A stretch of DNA of 64,000 bases from JBBQZU01 sp041749535 (GTDB taxonomy: Bacteria > Bacteroidota > Bacteroidia > Flavobacteriales_D > Cryomorphaceae), in contig JBGTBE010000042.1 in assembly GCA_041749535.1 (NCBI GenBank), positions 1-64,000 on the forward strand. The letters run 5' to 3'. The notes beneath the pieces were generated by a model, which did no database searches, was not told the DNA's origin, and saw nothing but the letters and a program-made list of their open reading frames with translations. The translations under genes were made by a program, and so were the position numbers. The first letter of the stretch is position 1; each line of letters opens with the position of its first letter. Below, piece after piece: positions 15,553-23,848 of this stretch.

Positions 15553-17943
15553 CTAATTGGTTAAAATTTCAAAGGATGCAGGGGGAAGTTCAACGGAGAG
15601 TTTCCTGCCATCAAAGTTGTGTTGATACCTGTTGAGTCCCTTCATATTCTCTATGTTGTAATGGGCAGGAATCTCTATGGTAATGGTTGCAGAGGCAGCA
15701 GATGTGTTGAATATTGCAATGGCTGACTTCTCAAAGTAATTTCTGATGTAGGCCATTTCAGTGTCTTTAATGTGCAGGGTGTTCAGGTCGCCATAAAGCA
15801 GCGCCATGTTGTCCTTTCGCAAGTTGGATATGGCGGTAACCAATTTCAGCATAGCCTGTTCTTCCTTGTTTAGGTCCTTGCCAAAGCGCATCATTCTTCT
15901 GTTGTCAGGATCCCCACCTCCGGGCATACCAATTTCATCGCCGTAGTATATTACCGGTATGCCCGGCACGGTAAAGTTGAAGGCGTGAAGCATGCCGAGG
16001 CGTTTGTAACCTATGGGGTCCGATATTTCTATGGACCTTGTCCATCCCGCAAGTTTGGCATCTTCTGAGAAACTCACTGAGCCATCAGCATAGCTTATGA
16101 ACCTGCAACGGTCTTGATTTCCGGAAATGTTGCCCATAAGATGGTGGTCACCATAGGTCACCAGACTTTGGGTAAGCACCCTGTGTAAATTCTCCATGCC
16201 TCCGCTGCTTTTCGCAAAGGCGGCCACAGCAGCATCGTATAGGTTAAAATCGAATTGTGCATCGAGCATTCCACTACCTATATAGCTGCTTATCAGATCA
16301 GGGTTGCCATAGGTTTCTCCCACCTGATAGATGGTGCGGTTCTGCGGCAGGGCAATTTCATATTTGAGTTTTCGCGTAAGGGTGCGCCAAAAACCCAATG
16401 CAATATGCTTGGTGGCATCGTGGCGAAAGCCGTCGATAGGATACTTTTCGAACCAAAACAAAGCAGAGTCCGTCATGGCTTCAACGACCTCTGCCCGCTC
16501 CAGATCGAGTGTAGGCATGAAGGTATCGAACCAAGTGGTGAGGCGGTATTCATCCCAGCGTTCGGTATTCAAAGTTCCATCGGGCAAGTACAGCTCGGTG
16601 GCCCAATCAGGATGCTGCGCATACACCGGGTGCTCCTGGTGCACGTGGTTTGCAACGTAGTCGAGCAGCACATTGAATCCATTCTTATGAGCCGCATCAG
16701 TGAGCGCAAGCAATTCATCCGATGTGCCAAACCTGAAGTCTACTTGCGATGATGAAATGGGCCAATATCCATGGTAGCCGGAGAATTTGCTGCGCACTCC
16801 GCCTTTGTCCCAAAGACCATATGACCCGAGGGGATTTTGGGCTATGGGCGAAAGCCAAATGGTGTTTGCTCCCAACTTTTTAAAGTATCCGTCTTCTATT
16901 TTGGACATTACCCCTTCAAGGTCACCACCGTAATAATTGGCCGGTGGAAGAATTTCAGGGTCGTCTACAATTACATCGTTGTCCTGATTGCCATTTACGA
17001 AACGGTCTACCATCATAAAATACATGGAGTAGGTATGCTTATCGGTACGGGCCAGTTTACCCGAATTCTCCACGGGTTTACCCTTGTGCAAGGGCACTAA
17101 AAGATCGTTGGACCTTTCTGTATCTTCCGAACCAAAAACCCTCAGATAACTTAGCTCCATTTCTTCAGCCTGACTGGGCACTGCGATAGCCACCCTGCTC
17201 CCGCGACGGTTGTAAAACCCATCGGCAAGCAGGTGGTTCTCCCAAAGAATAAGGGGTGCATTGAGACTTTCAGGATAATACACTACCACAGAATCTCCGA
17301 GCATCCCAAAGGTGGTAATCAATGGACGGTTACTTGCACTGCCTACGCGAAATGTGGAATTGAAGCCTCCGCTCCCATTGTCTTTTTTATTGGGGTTGCT
17401 GGGGTCTAGCATTTCTTTGCCGTCCTCTACAACGAGGTATTCATACAGGCCAGGTTGCAAAATGAGATCGGCAGACCACACATCGTCTTCGAGTGTAAGG
17501 GGTGTCGCTTTGTGGTTCCAACCATTAAAGTTGCCTTTAAGCGACACTTGTTGGGCATTGTTGGAGATGGCTTCATAGCTAAATCGGAAAGATGCACTCC
17601 TACTGCGTAAGATGGGTATGTGGTAGGCCACCCCTTTGTACGATACTTTCAGGGTAGTCAAAGCTCCAGGACCATTGAATTCATGCACGATGACCACGGC
17701 ACTGTCAGGAATGAATGAGTAGTCCATCTCATCAACAAAACCAACTGAGTCAATTCCAGCCGCTTCTTCGAAATAGTCGAGAAGGTATATCCTGGAATTC
17801 TCAAAAGCGAGCTGCACAGGGCTTGCCAAACCTAAAATTTCAGAGCCATACACGATGGAAGCTTCATTCGGTTCTTCCTTGTTGCAAGCAGTGATGAACA
17901 GAAGGGAAACCCCCAGCGCTATGTAAAGTTTTGCGGTTTTCAT
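15553..17943 (-). CDS. GH13 alpha-amylase with N-terminal starch-binding modules, lipoprotein
   Basis: 796 residues. The lipoprotein signal MKTAKLYIALGVSLLFITAC gives a lipid-anchored product. Residues about 25-210 hold beta domains, including an E-set/CBM48-like module (VSLKGNFNGWNHKATPL ... PGLYEYLVV). The GH13 domain spans about 300-710: DYVANHVHQEH (region I), DGFRHDATKH (nucleophile Asp), YQVGETYG (acid/base Glu) and the variant third-acid motif SGNQDRCRF, where NQD replaces the usual NHD. The C-terminal beta domain follows. It overlaps the maltose phosphorylase gene by 4 bases. It probably acts at the envelope on starch fragments. The His-to-Gln change beside the third acid is also found in some GH13 groups and need not abolish activity. 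Confidence 0.92.
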   Translation of the reverse strand: MKTAKLYIALGVSLLFITACNKEEPNEASIVYGSEILGLASPVQLAFENSRIYLLDYFEEAAGIDSVGFVDEMDYSFIPDSAVVIVHEFNGPGALTTLKVSYKGVAYHIPILRSRSASFRFSYEAISNNAQQVSLKGNFNGWNHKATPLTLEDDVWSADLILQPGLYEYLVVEDGKEMLDPSNPNKKDNGSGGFNSTFRVGSASNRPLITTFGMLGDSVVVYYPESLNAPLILWENHLLADGFYNRRGSRVAIAVPSQAEEMELSYLRVFGSEDTERSNDLLVPLHKGKPVENSGKLARTDKHTYSMYFMMVDRFVNGNQDNDVIVDDPEILPPANYYGGDLEGVMSKIEDGYFKKLGANTIWLSPIAQNPLGSYGLWDKGGVRSKFSGYHGYWPISSSQVDFRFGTSDELLALTDAAHKNGFNVLLDYVANHVHQEHPVYAQHPDWATELYLPDGTLNTERWDEYRLTTWFDTFMPTLDLERAEVVEAMTDSALFWFEKYPIDGFRHDATKHIALGFWRTLTRKLKYEIALPQNRTIYQVGETYGNPDLISSYIGSGMLDAQFDFNLYDAAVAAFAKSSGGMENLHRVLTQSLVTYGDHHLMGNISGNQDRCRFISYADGSVSFSEDAKLAGWTRSIEISDPIGYKRLGMLHAFNFTVPGIPVIYYGDEIGMPGGGDPDNRRMMRFGKDLNKEEQAMLKLVTAISNLRKDNMALLYGDLNTLHIKDTEMAYIRNYFEKSAIAIFNTSAASATITIEIPAHYNIENMKGLNRYQHNFDGRKLSVELPPASFEILTN

Positions 17944-20249
17944 GATCTGGTTGCCATAGTGGTTGAGTTAGGTGCCAATGTATAATTAATACCATAAATC
18001 AGAATGTCCAAAGGAGTATCTGAATGATTTTGCACAATTACTTCCTGCCTTTTAACAGTTACAGCAATCACCACTTCCCGGTAAACGATTCTAAAGGTAA
18101 ATGCTTCCCACAACTCAGGCAGCATTGGCTCCAGACTGAGTTTTCCATCGTGTACCCGCTTGCCTCCAAACCCTTCGACCACCGCCATCCAGGTGCCAGC
18201 CATCGATGTGATGTGAAGACCTTCATCCGCTTCGTGGTTATAGTCGTCAAGGTCCAGGCGGGCCGTGCGCAGGTACATCTCATAAGCCTTTTCCTTCATA
18301 CCCAACTTTGTGGCAAGCACTGAGTGTACACAAGGTGAAAGTGATGATTCATGTACTGTGCGAGGTTCGTAGTAGAGGAAATTATCGCGCAATGTATCTT
18401 CATCAAAATGCTCTTCGAAGCAATACATTCCTTGCAATACATCGGCCTGTTTGATGAAAACCGACCTGAGAATGCGGTCCCATGACCAATGTTGATTTAA
18501 AGGCCTTTCCTTGGGATTCAGTTCATTTGCGGTAAGCTGCTCCTTATCCAGAAAGCCATCCTGCTGAAGGTAAATGCGCGTTCCATCGAGCTTAGGCTGG
18601 TACAGCTTTTCTGCAATATCTTTCCAGCGCAAGGTCTCATCATTTTCCCGAAAGTTGCACTTGCCAACCAAACCTAGCCAGAAATCACTGTTCTTCTTTA
18701 CAGCCTGTATGCACTCCATGGTATACATCAGTGTCCAGCGCGCAATGTAGTTGGTGTACCAGTTGTTGTTCACATTGTTCTCATATTCATTGGGGCCGGT
18801 TACACCGAGCATTACATATTTATTGCGCGCTTCGCTCCAATTGACCCTTTGGCTCCAGAATCTCGAAATTCCAATGAGTACCTCCATCCCACCTTCATTC
18901 AGATAACCCACATCGCCGGTGTGTCTTATGTAGTTGTAAATGGCAAAAGCGATGGCTCCGTTGCGGTGTATTTCTTCAAACGTAATTTCCCATTCATTGT
19001 GGCACTCTTCTCCATTCATGGTAACCATGGGATAAAGTGCGGCCCCGTCCTTGAAGCCGAGCTTCTCGGCATTCTCAATGGCTTTGCCCAGATGACGGTA
19101 ACGGTACAAAAGCAGGTTTTTTGCAACATTCTGACCCGCCGTGAGCATGTAGAAGGAGAGGCAATATGCCTCGGTATCCCAGTAGGTACTTCCACCGTAT
19201 TTCTCGCCGGTAAATCCCTTGGGACCAATATTTAATCTAGGGTCATCGCCAGTATAGGTTTGGTTCAGTTGAAATATGTTGAACCGGATGGCTTGCTGAG
19301 CGGCCACATCACCATCTATGGCAATATCGTTCATCTCCCAGCGTCTGGCCCATGCAGTGCGCTGCTCAGTGAGCATAGCATCAAAGCCTTTGGCAGCGGA
19401 GGTCTGCACCACAGTTCGGGCCCGTTCCGCCAATTTTTCCCTGTGATGATTTTCAGAAGAAATGTTGCATGCGTATTTGTACACCACAATTTCATCACCT
19501 GCTTCAGCCTGAACAGCAATCAGGTTTTCCACATATTTGCGCCGGTCGCTCTTGTTGCTATCGAAGGTGTATGGTTCCCCATTCTTCGTAACCAATATTT
19601 TCTGCCCGGTACAAACGAAGAAGTCTAGTTTCTTGGTTTTCAAGGTCAAGTAGGCTTCATCATTCAGCACTTCTTTGGCCTCTTCGCTCCAGAATTTTTC
19701 ATCGTAGTTCGAGTCCTGGTTGATGATGTCACCATCAATAAAGACCCGAAACTTCAAGTTGCCTTCCCAATCAAGCGGCTTCACCGAGTACCTGATGAGG
19801 CCAGCTTCAAAATCAGTCATGCTGAGAAAACGTTTCACATCTACCTGAAGGCTTGCTCCATTGTCCATTTTGGCAATAAAGGTGCGGTGTAGGTAGCCCT
19901 CCTTCATATTGAGTTCCCTCCTGAAGTTCGAAACCTCGGCCTTCGCCAAATCCAGCGGTTCATCGTTCACTAAAGGCACGATGCCTATCCAGTTAGCTGC
20001 GTTGAGTACTTTCGCAAAATACTCCGGGTAGCCATTCTTCCACCACCCTACGCGGGTTTTGTCAGGGTAGTAAACACCTGCCACATAGTTGCCTTGGAGG
20101 GTTTCACCGGTATATACTTCTTCAAAGTTTGCTCTTTGGCCCATGCGTCCATTGCCGAGGCTAAAAATACTCTCAGATGAGCGTTGCATCTCCGGATGGA
20201 AACCATTCTCAACAATGCTCCAGGGATCTTCTTCGTAGTGTTTCTTCAT
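17940..20249 (-). CDS. GH65 maltose phosphorylase
   Basis: 769 residues, the usual size. It splits maltose with inorganic phosphate to glucose and beta-D-glucose-1-phosphate in the cytoplasm (no signal peptide). GH65 features: N-terminal beta-sandwich (YEEDPWSIVENGFHPEMQRS), (alpha/alpha)6 barrel with WDTEAYCLSFYML, the catalytic-acid segment NGEECHNEWEITFEEIHRNG, GVTGPNEYENNVNNNWYTN and a C-terminal beta domain. Neighbouring pgmB, which acts specifically on beta-glucose-1-phosphate, supports maltose over trehalose or kojibiose, although those activities also occur in GH65. A 78-base gap separates it from pgmB, the widest within the run, and it contains no obvious terminator. Confidence 0.93.
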   Translation of the reverse strand: MKKHYEEDPWSIVENGFHPEMQRSSESIFSLGNGRMGQRANFEEVYTGETLQGNYVAGVYYPDKTRVGWWKNGYPEYFAKVLNAANWIGIVPLVNDEPLDLAKAEVSNFRRELNMKEGYLHRTFIAKMDNGASLQVDVKRFLSMTDFEAGLIRYSVKPLDWEGNLKFRVFIDGDIINQDSNYDEKFWSEEAKEVLNDEAYLTLKTKKLDFFVCTGQKILVTKNGEPYTFDSNKSDRRKYVENLIAVQAEAGDEIVVYKYACNISSENHHREKLAERARTVVQTSAAKGFDAMLTEQRTAWARRWEMNDIAIDGDVAAQQAIRFNIFQLNQTYTGDDPRLNIGPKGFTGEKYGGSTYWDTEAYCLSFYMLTAGQNVAKNLLLYRYRHLGKAIENAEKLGFKDGAALYPMVTMNGEECHNEWEITFEEIHRNGAIAFAIYNYIRHTGDVGYLNEGGMEVLIGISRFWSQRVNWSEARNKYVMLGVTGPNEYENNVNNNWYTNYIARWTLMYTMECIQAVKKNSDFWLGLVGKCNFRENDETLRWKDIAEKLYQPKLDGTRIYLQQDGFLDKEQLTANELNPKERPLNQHWSWDRILRSVFIKQADVLQGMYCFEEHFDEDTLRDNFLYYEPRTVHESSLSPCVHSVLATKLGMKEKAYEMYLRTARLDLDDYNHEADEGLHITSMAGTWMAVVEGFGGKRVHDGKLSLEPMLPELWEAFTFRIVYREVVIAVTVKRQEVIVQNHSDTPLDILIYGINYTLAPNSTTMATRS

Positions 20250-20327
20250 AATGACTGCGTCACTTATAGTAAATTAATATAGCCATTCACACTGCCCATC
20301 TTGCTTGGGCTTGTGAGCAGATGCTTG

Positions 20328-20978
20328 TCAAATTTCATTAAATATCTCCATTCCCAAGCCTTGAAATCCAGGTATTACTTTGTGTGCCTGTGAGAGTATT
20401 CTTGGGTCACCAATGCCAACAGCGTACATGCCTGCGTTAAGCGCGGCTTGCACACCAGCGAGTGCATCTTCGAATACCACACAATGCTGCGCTTCTATAT
20501 GAAGCTCGTAAGCACCCAATTCAAAAGTCTGAGGATCGGGCTTCCCTCTTGTTACTTTTGTACCGTCTACAACCGCATCAAAAAGCGGAAGCAGCCCTAT
20601 TTTCTCAATTATTTTTAAAGCATTCTTGCTCGCAGAGCCAAGGGCCACTTTTCTACCAGAGTCTTTCACCATTCTGATAAAATCAGCGGCAGATGGCAAT
20701 ATCTCGTCCGGTTTCATGGCATCTACATATTCCAGGTACCAGGAATTCTTCCGGTGCATCATTTCATCCTTCTCAGCAGGTGTAGCGTCAATCCCTCCTT
20801 TCTTCAATAGAATATTGAGGCTTTCCGCCCTGCTCACACCTTTGAGAGACTCATTCTCAGCTTCGGTCAGGTCAAAGCCAAGCTCATTGCAAAGCCTCTT
20901 CCATGCCAGGTAGTGATACCGGGCAGTGTCGACGATTACACCATCAAGGTCGAAAATACATGCTTTTATCTCGGGCAT
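20328..20978 (-). CDS. pgmB: Beta-phosphoglucomutase
   Basis: 216 residues of the HAD superfamily. It isomerises beta-D-glucose-1-phosphate, the product of maltose phosphorylase, to glucose-6-phosphate. The first strand carries IFDLDGVIVDTARYH (phosphorylated Asp and general acid/base Asp, then the His of the beta-PGM cap). LKGVSRAESLNILL is the cap substrate loop, ALGSASKNA is motif II, KPDPQTFELGA supplies the motif III Lys, and VFEDALAGVQAALNAG is motif IV. It sits between the sugar-kinase and maltose-phosphorylase genes, the expected pairing. The next gene upstream ends 9 bases before its start. Confidence 0.95.
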   Translation of the reverse strand: MPEIKACIFDLDGVIVDTARYHYLAWKRLCNELGFDLTEAENESLKGVSRAESLNILLKKGGIDATPAEKDEMMHRKNSWYLEYVDAMKPDEILPSAADFIRMVKDSGRKVALGSASKNALKIIEKIGLLPLFDAVVDGTKVTRGKPDPQTFELGAYELHIEAQHCVVFEDALAGVQAALNAGMYAVGIGDPRILSQAHKVIPGFQGLGMEIFNEI

Positions 20979-20987
20979 AAAGAGGCT

Positions 20988-21851
20988 TTAAAAGGGTATT
21001 TTCTCGAAATAGTTATTGATGTGGTAGTTGTACAGACCATCTATTGGTTTTTTAATGATTGATCCAACTATAACCCCTTTCTCAGCGGCCACTTCTCTCA
21101 GTATATCTTCGTGATAATAAGCCACTGAGCCTATGAAGTGGGTAGGCACTTCCTTGAAGTCTTTATAACAGGTCACGTGTATGTCAATAAACCGAGCCAC
21201 CCCTTCGCGGATCAATTCCCGAACGTAGGGTTCATGCTTAAAACCTGTGATGAAACGCATGAAGGAAGCGAGGTACACATTGGCATTCGGCTTCATGTAC
21301 ACATTGTCAATTATAATATCCTTTGTGAGACCGAAGGTATCGCGCAGCCCGTCAGACATGGATTTGGGAAGGCGCTTATACAGGTAGTCGGCAAGCACTT
21401 TTTTACCGAAGTAGCTTCCACTGCCTTCGTCACCCAACACGTAGGCCAAGGCTGGCACTTCTTCGCGCACGATGTCTCCATCAAAATGGCATGAATTAGA
21501 GCCAGTACCGAGTATACAAGCTATGCAAGGCTCATCCTGGTATACCGAAAATGCGGCTGCTACCAGGTCGTGGTCCACATATATCTGTGCTTTTGGAAAT
21601 ACCGCAGAAAGGCCCCTGTCTATAATTCGCTTCAGTGGCAAGGAGGAGCACCCAGCGCCGTAAAAAAAGACAGCTGTTACCTTGGGTGCAAATTGGATGA
21701 GCTCTTCTTTGGCCAGAAGGGTGTCTTCCACAACTTTCTCATTGTGGAAATAGGGATTGAGTCCAATGGTCTTGAAATCCTGGTATGTTTTGTCTTCGGC
21801 CACCAGGCGCCAGTCGCATTTCGTAGAGCCGCTGTCAGCAATTAAAAGCAT
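20988..21851 (-). CDS. BadF/BadG-type sugar kinase (N-acetylglucosamine kinase family; candidate glucokinase)
   Basis: 287 residues of the BadF/BadG/BcrA/BcrD ATPase family. Actin-like ATP-binding motifs are visible: phosphate 1 loop IADSGSTKCDWRL at the start, phosphate 2 CILGTGSNSCHFDG, and LGDEGSGSYFGKKVL, the sugar-binding region of GlcNAc-kinase-type members. Annotated relatives are called N-acetylglucosamine kinases. Here it lies between pfkA and pgmB in a maltose operon that has no other hexokinase, and maltose phosphorylase releases free glucose. A glucokinase role is therefore the better inference, though substrate specificity cannot be read from the sequence. Confidence 0.8.
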   Translation of the reverse strand: MLLIADSGSTKCDWRLVAEDKTYQDFKTIGLNPYFHNEKVVEDTLLAKEELIQFAPKVTAVFFYGAGCSSLPLKRIIDRGLSAVFPKAQIYVDHDLVAAAFSVYQDEPCIACILGTGSNSCHFDGDIVREEVPALAYVLGDEGSGSYFGKKVLADYLYKRLPKSMSDGLRDTFGLTKDIIIDNVYMKPNANVYLASFMRFITGFKHEPYVRELIREGVARFIDIHVTCYKDFKEVPTHFIGSVAYYHEDILREVAAEKGVIVGSIIKKPIDGLYNYHINNYFEKIPF

Positions 21852-21890
21852 AGTGGTAATGGTTTAAATAGGTTATTTTCAAAGCAGTAG

Positions 21891-22889
21891 TTAGATTGAG
21901 AGAATATCGGCAATGCGCACCAATTCAGGGTCAATGGTCAATTTATGGCTTATGGCTTGATCAAAGGGGGTGAGCATCACCTTCTGATTCACAACGCCAA
22001 CCATGCAATCGCGGTCGCCAGCAAGCAAATGCTCCACAGCTGCCACCCCCAGGCGGCTGGCCAGATTGCGGTCAAAGCACGAAGGGCTTCCCCCGCGCTG
22101 TATGTGCCCGAGTATGGTCACCTTGGTTTCATAGTAAGGAGAACGCTCTGCTACTTGCTTTGCTATTTGGGTCGCATCACCACTTTTCCCTCCTTCGGCT
22201 ACGATTACGATGTTCGATGTTTTATTCTGCCTTCTCGCTTCGGCAAGCCGCTCCATGAGTTTGTCGATTTTCATTTCCCTTTCGGGGATAAGGATCGCAA
22301 GGGCGCCGGAAGCCACGCCTGCATGTGCAGCAATGAATCCCGCATCTCTCCCCATCACTTCCACAAAGAAAAGTCTGCTGTGAGAGGCGGCGGTGTCTCT
22401 AATTTTGTCAACCGCATCTATCACCGTGTTGAGGGCAGTGTCAAAACCCACGGTGTAATCGGTGCCAAACAAATCCTTGTCGATGGTGCCAGGTATACCA
22501 ATGATGGGGAAATTATGCTCCTTATTGAATATATGCGCTCCTGCAAAGGTGCCGTCCCCTCCTATGGCTACGAGGGCATCTATACCATTTGAGTGGAGTT
22601 TCTCATAGGCTTTCTCACGGCCTTCCTTTTCTCTGAACTCCTTGCTTCTGGCAGATTTCAAGATGGTTCCCCCTCTTTGTAGAATGTGGTTCACGGAGCG
22701 GGCACTCAGGTCTTCCATATCTCCTTCCATCATTCCCTGATACCCGCGAAAAATACCGGCTACCCTTACGTTGTTGTATATACATGTGCGAACAACTGCA
22801 CGCACAGCCGCATTCATACCAGGGGCATCGCCACCCGAAGTAAGTACGGCAATTTTTTTAATGTTGGTCTTGGTCTTCTTTACAGCCAT
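21891..22889 (-). CDS. pfkA: ATP-dependent 6-phosphofructokinase
   Basis: 332 residues, typical of bacterial ATP-PFK. It phosphorylates fructose-6-phosphate to the 1,6-bisphosphate. Motifs: VLTSGGDAPGMNAAVRA (ATP loop), GGDGTFAGA, GTIDKDLFGTDYTVGFDTA (catalytic Asp and substrate), and EVMGRDAGFIAAHAG. GGDGT followed by GTIDKD favours ATP over pyrophosphate. The first residues (MAVKKTKTNIKK) form a short basic extension. This is the first gene of the nine-gene run. A -7 element and a perfect copy of the shared dyad lie just upstream, and the divergent NrtR-type regulator starts about 195 bases away. Confidence 0.96.
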   Translation of the reverse strand: MAVKKTKTNIKKIAVLTSGGDAPGMNAAVRAVVRTCIYNNVRVAGIFRGYQGMMEGDMEDLSARSVNHILQRGGTILKSARSKEFREKEGREKAYEKLHSNGIDALVAIGGDGTFAGAHIFNKEHNFPIIGIPGTIDKDLFGTDYTVGFDTALNTVIDAVDKIRDTAASHSRLFFVEVMGRDAGFIAAHAGVASGALAILIPEREMKIDKLMERLAEARRQNKTSNIVIVAEGGKSGDATQIAKQVAERSPYYETKVTILGHIQRGGSPSCFDRNLASRLGVAAVEHLLAGDRDCMVGVVNQKVMLTPFDQAISHKLTIDPELVRIADILSI

Positions 22890-22896
22890 AGTTTAT

Positions 22897-22913
22897 AGTG
22901 TATAATTTACACT
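22897..22913. promoter_or_regulatory. Candidate operator, site 4 of 4 (AGTGTA-N5-TACACT, perfect arms)
   Basis: AGTGTATAATTTACACT has two perfectly complementary 6-base arms. It begins 7 bases after the pfkA -7 element and ends 7 bases before the pfkA ATG, so it covers the predicted transcription start. It is the best copy of the motif at 350, 5882 and 9305 and lies between pfkA and the Nudix-type regulator. Confidence 0.65.
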
Positions 22914-22928
22914 TAGGGGGCAAATCTA
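22914..22928 (-). promoter_or_regulatory. -7 element of the pfkA operon promoter
   Basis: The minus strand reads TAGATTTG at 22928-22921, an exact TAnnTTTG. No clear TTG was found 17-23 bases upstream, which fits a promoter needing activation or simply a weak -33. The expected start is near 22914. Confidence 0.5.
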
Positions 22929-23026
22929 CAAAGAAACAAGAATTATCTGAACGCATGATAATGCGCTTTTCATAAACGAATGGCAGTTTTCGAAAGGGTC
23001 TAAAACTTAATATGTTGTCAAAGCAC

Positions 23027-23058
23027 TTGACTAAGGTTTAATTTATTTGATATTTTTG
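23027..23058 (+). promoter_or_regulatory. Promoter of the NrtR-type regulator gene
   Basis: TTG (23027-23029), 21 bases, then TATTTTTG (23051-23058), an exact TAnnTTTG. The expected transcription start is near 23065, giving a leader of about 20 bases before the TTG start codon. No copy of the shared dyad lies here, so autoregulation is not suggested. Confidence 0.6.
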
Positions 23059-23083
23059 CGCGCCCTTCACCTGAAAAAACCCA

Positions 23084-23845
23084 TTGAATACTCTTAGAAA
23101 AGGCGCGGTTGACGCCAGATTAAATCCGAATGTTTCAGTAGACTGCGTCATCTTTGGCTTCGATGGAGAGCGGCTCAAAGTGCTGTTGATCGACAGGGGG
23201 CAGCATATGCAAAATGGAAGTAACGACAAAATATACGCCCTTCCGGGAAACCTGATCAGAGAAGACGAAAATTTGGATGAAGCTGCAAAACGGGTGCTGA
23301 ACGAGCTCACCGGATTGGGTAACATCTATCTGGAACAGTTCGGATCCTTCGGCGACCCAACACGGCTTACCAAGGAGCATGACCTTGAGTGGCTGAAATC
23401 CATACGCGCTGAGCCCGATGCAAGGGTAATCACCGTGGCATATTATTCTCTTATCCGGGCCGATCAGTACAAGCTGCATGCAAGCGGATTTGCTAAAGAT
23501 GCCTTCTGGCACGATATCAACAAACTGCCTGCACTTGGTTTTGACCACAGGGATATCATTGACGCTGCGCTTTCTGAATTGAAATTCAAAAGCAAATACC
23601 AGCCATTGGGATTCGAGCTACTTCCTGAGAAGTTTACCCTTGGGCAGCTGCAGAAACTTTATGAAGCCATTTTCGGGACCGACCTTGACAAGCGGAATTT
23701 TAGGCGGAAAATTATGAAAATGAGTTTTCTGGTACCCCTGAAGGAAAAGCAAATCGGGGTTCCCCATAAGCCTGCACGGTACTACACATTCGACAAGTTA
23801 AAGTACCAAAATTACAAGAGCAACGATTTCTACTTTACGCTTTGA
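23084..23845 (+). CDS. NrtR-family transcriptional regulator (degenerate Nudix domain plus C-terminal winged helix)
   Basis: 253 residues from a TTG start; no upstream ATG is available in frame. Residues about 15-150 are a Nudix fold (VSVDCVIFGFDGERLKVLLI ... YALPGNLI). In the Nudix box the usual RExxEE reads R70-V-L-N-E-L75, so two of the catalytic acidic residues are lost and hydrolase activity is unlikely. The last ~85 residues (FTLGQLQKLYEAIFG, DKRNFRRKIMKM, KPARYYTFD) match the DNA-binding winged helix of NrtR/AraR-type regulators, in which the Nudix domain senses a nucleotide or sugar. It is divergent from pfkA and probably controls the adjacent operon. Its effector is unknown. It converges on the DnaJ gene with only 3 bases between stops. 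Confidence 0.85.
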   Translation: MNTLRKGAVDARLNPNVSVDCVIFGFDGERLKVLLIDRGQHMQNGSNDKIYALPGNLIREDENLDEAAKRVLNELTGLGNIYLEQFGSFGDPTRLTKEHDLEWLKSIRAEPDARVITVAYYSLIRADQYKLHASGFAKDAFWHDINKLPALGFDHRDIIDAALSELKFKSKYQPLGFELLPEKFTLGQLQKLYEAIFGTDLDKRNFRRKIMKMSFLVPLKEKQIGVPHKPARYYTFDKLKYQNYKSNDFYFTL

Positions 23846-23848
23846 ACC

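Noticed and set aside
20277..20293. CACACT near the gap between pgmB and maltose phosphorylase as a fifth operator
   Set aside because: The left arm does not match (no GTGT at the required distance).
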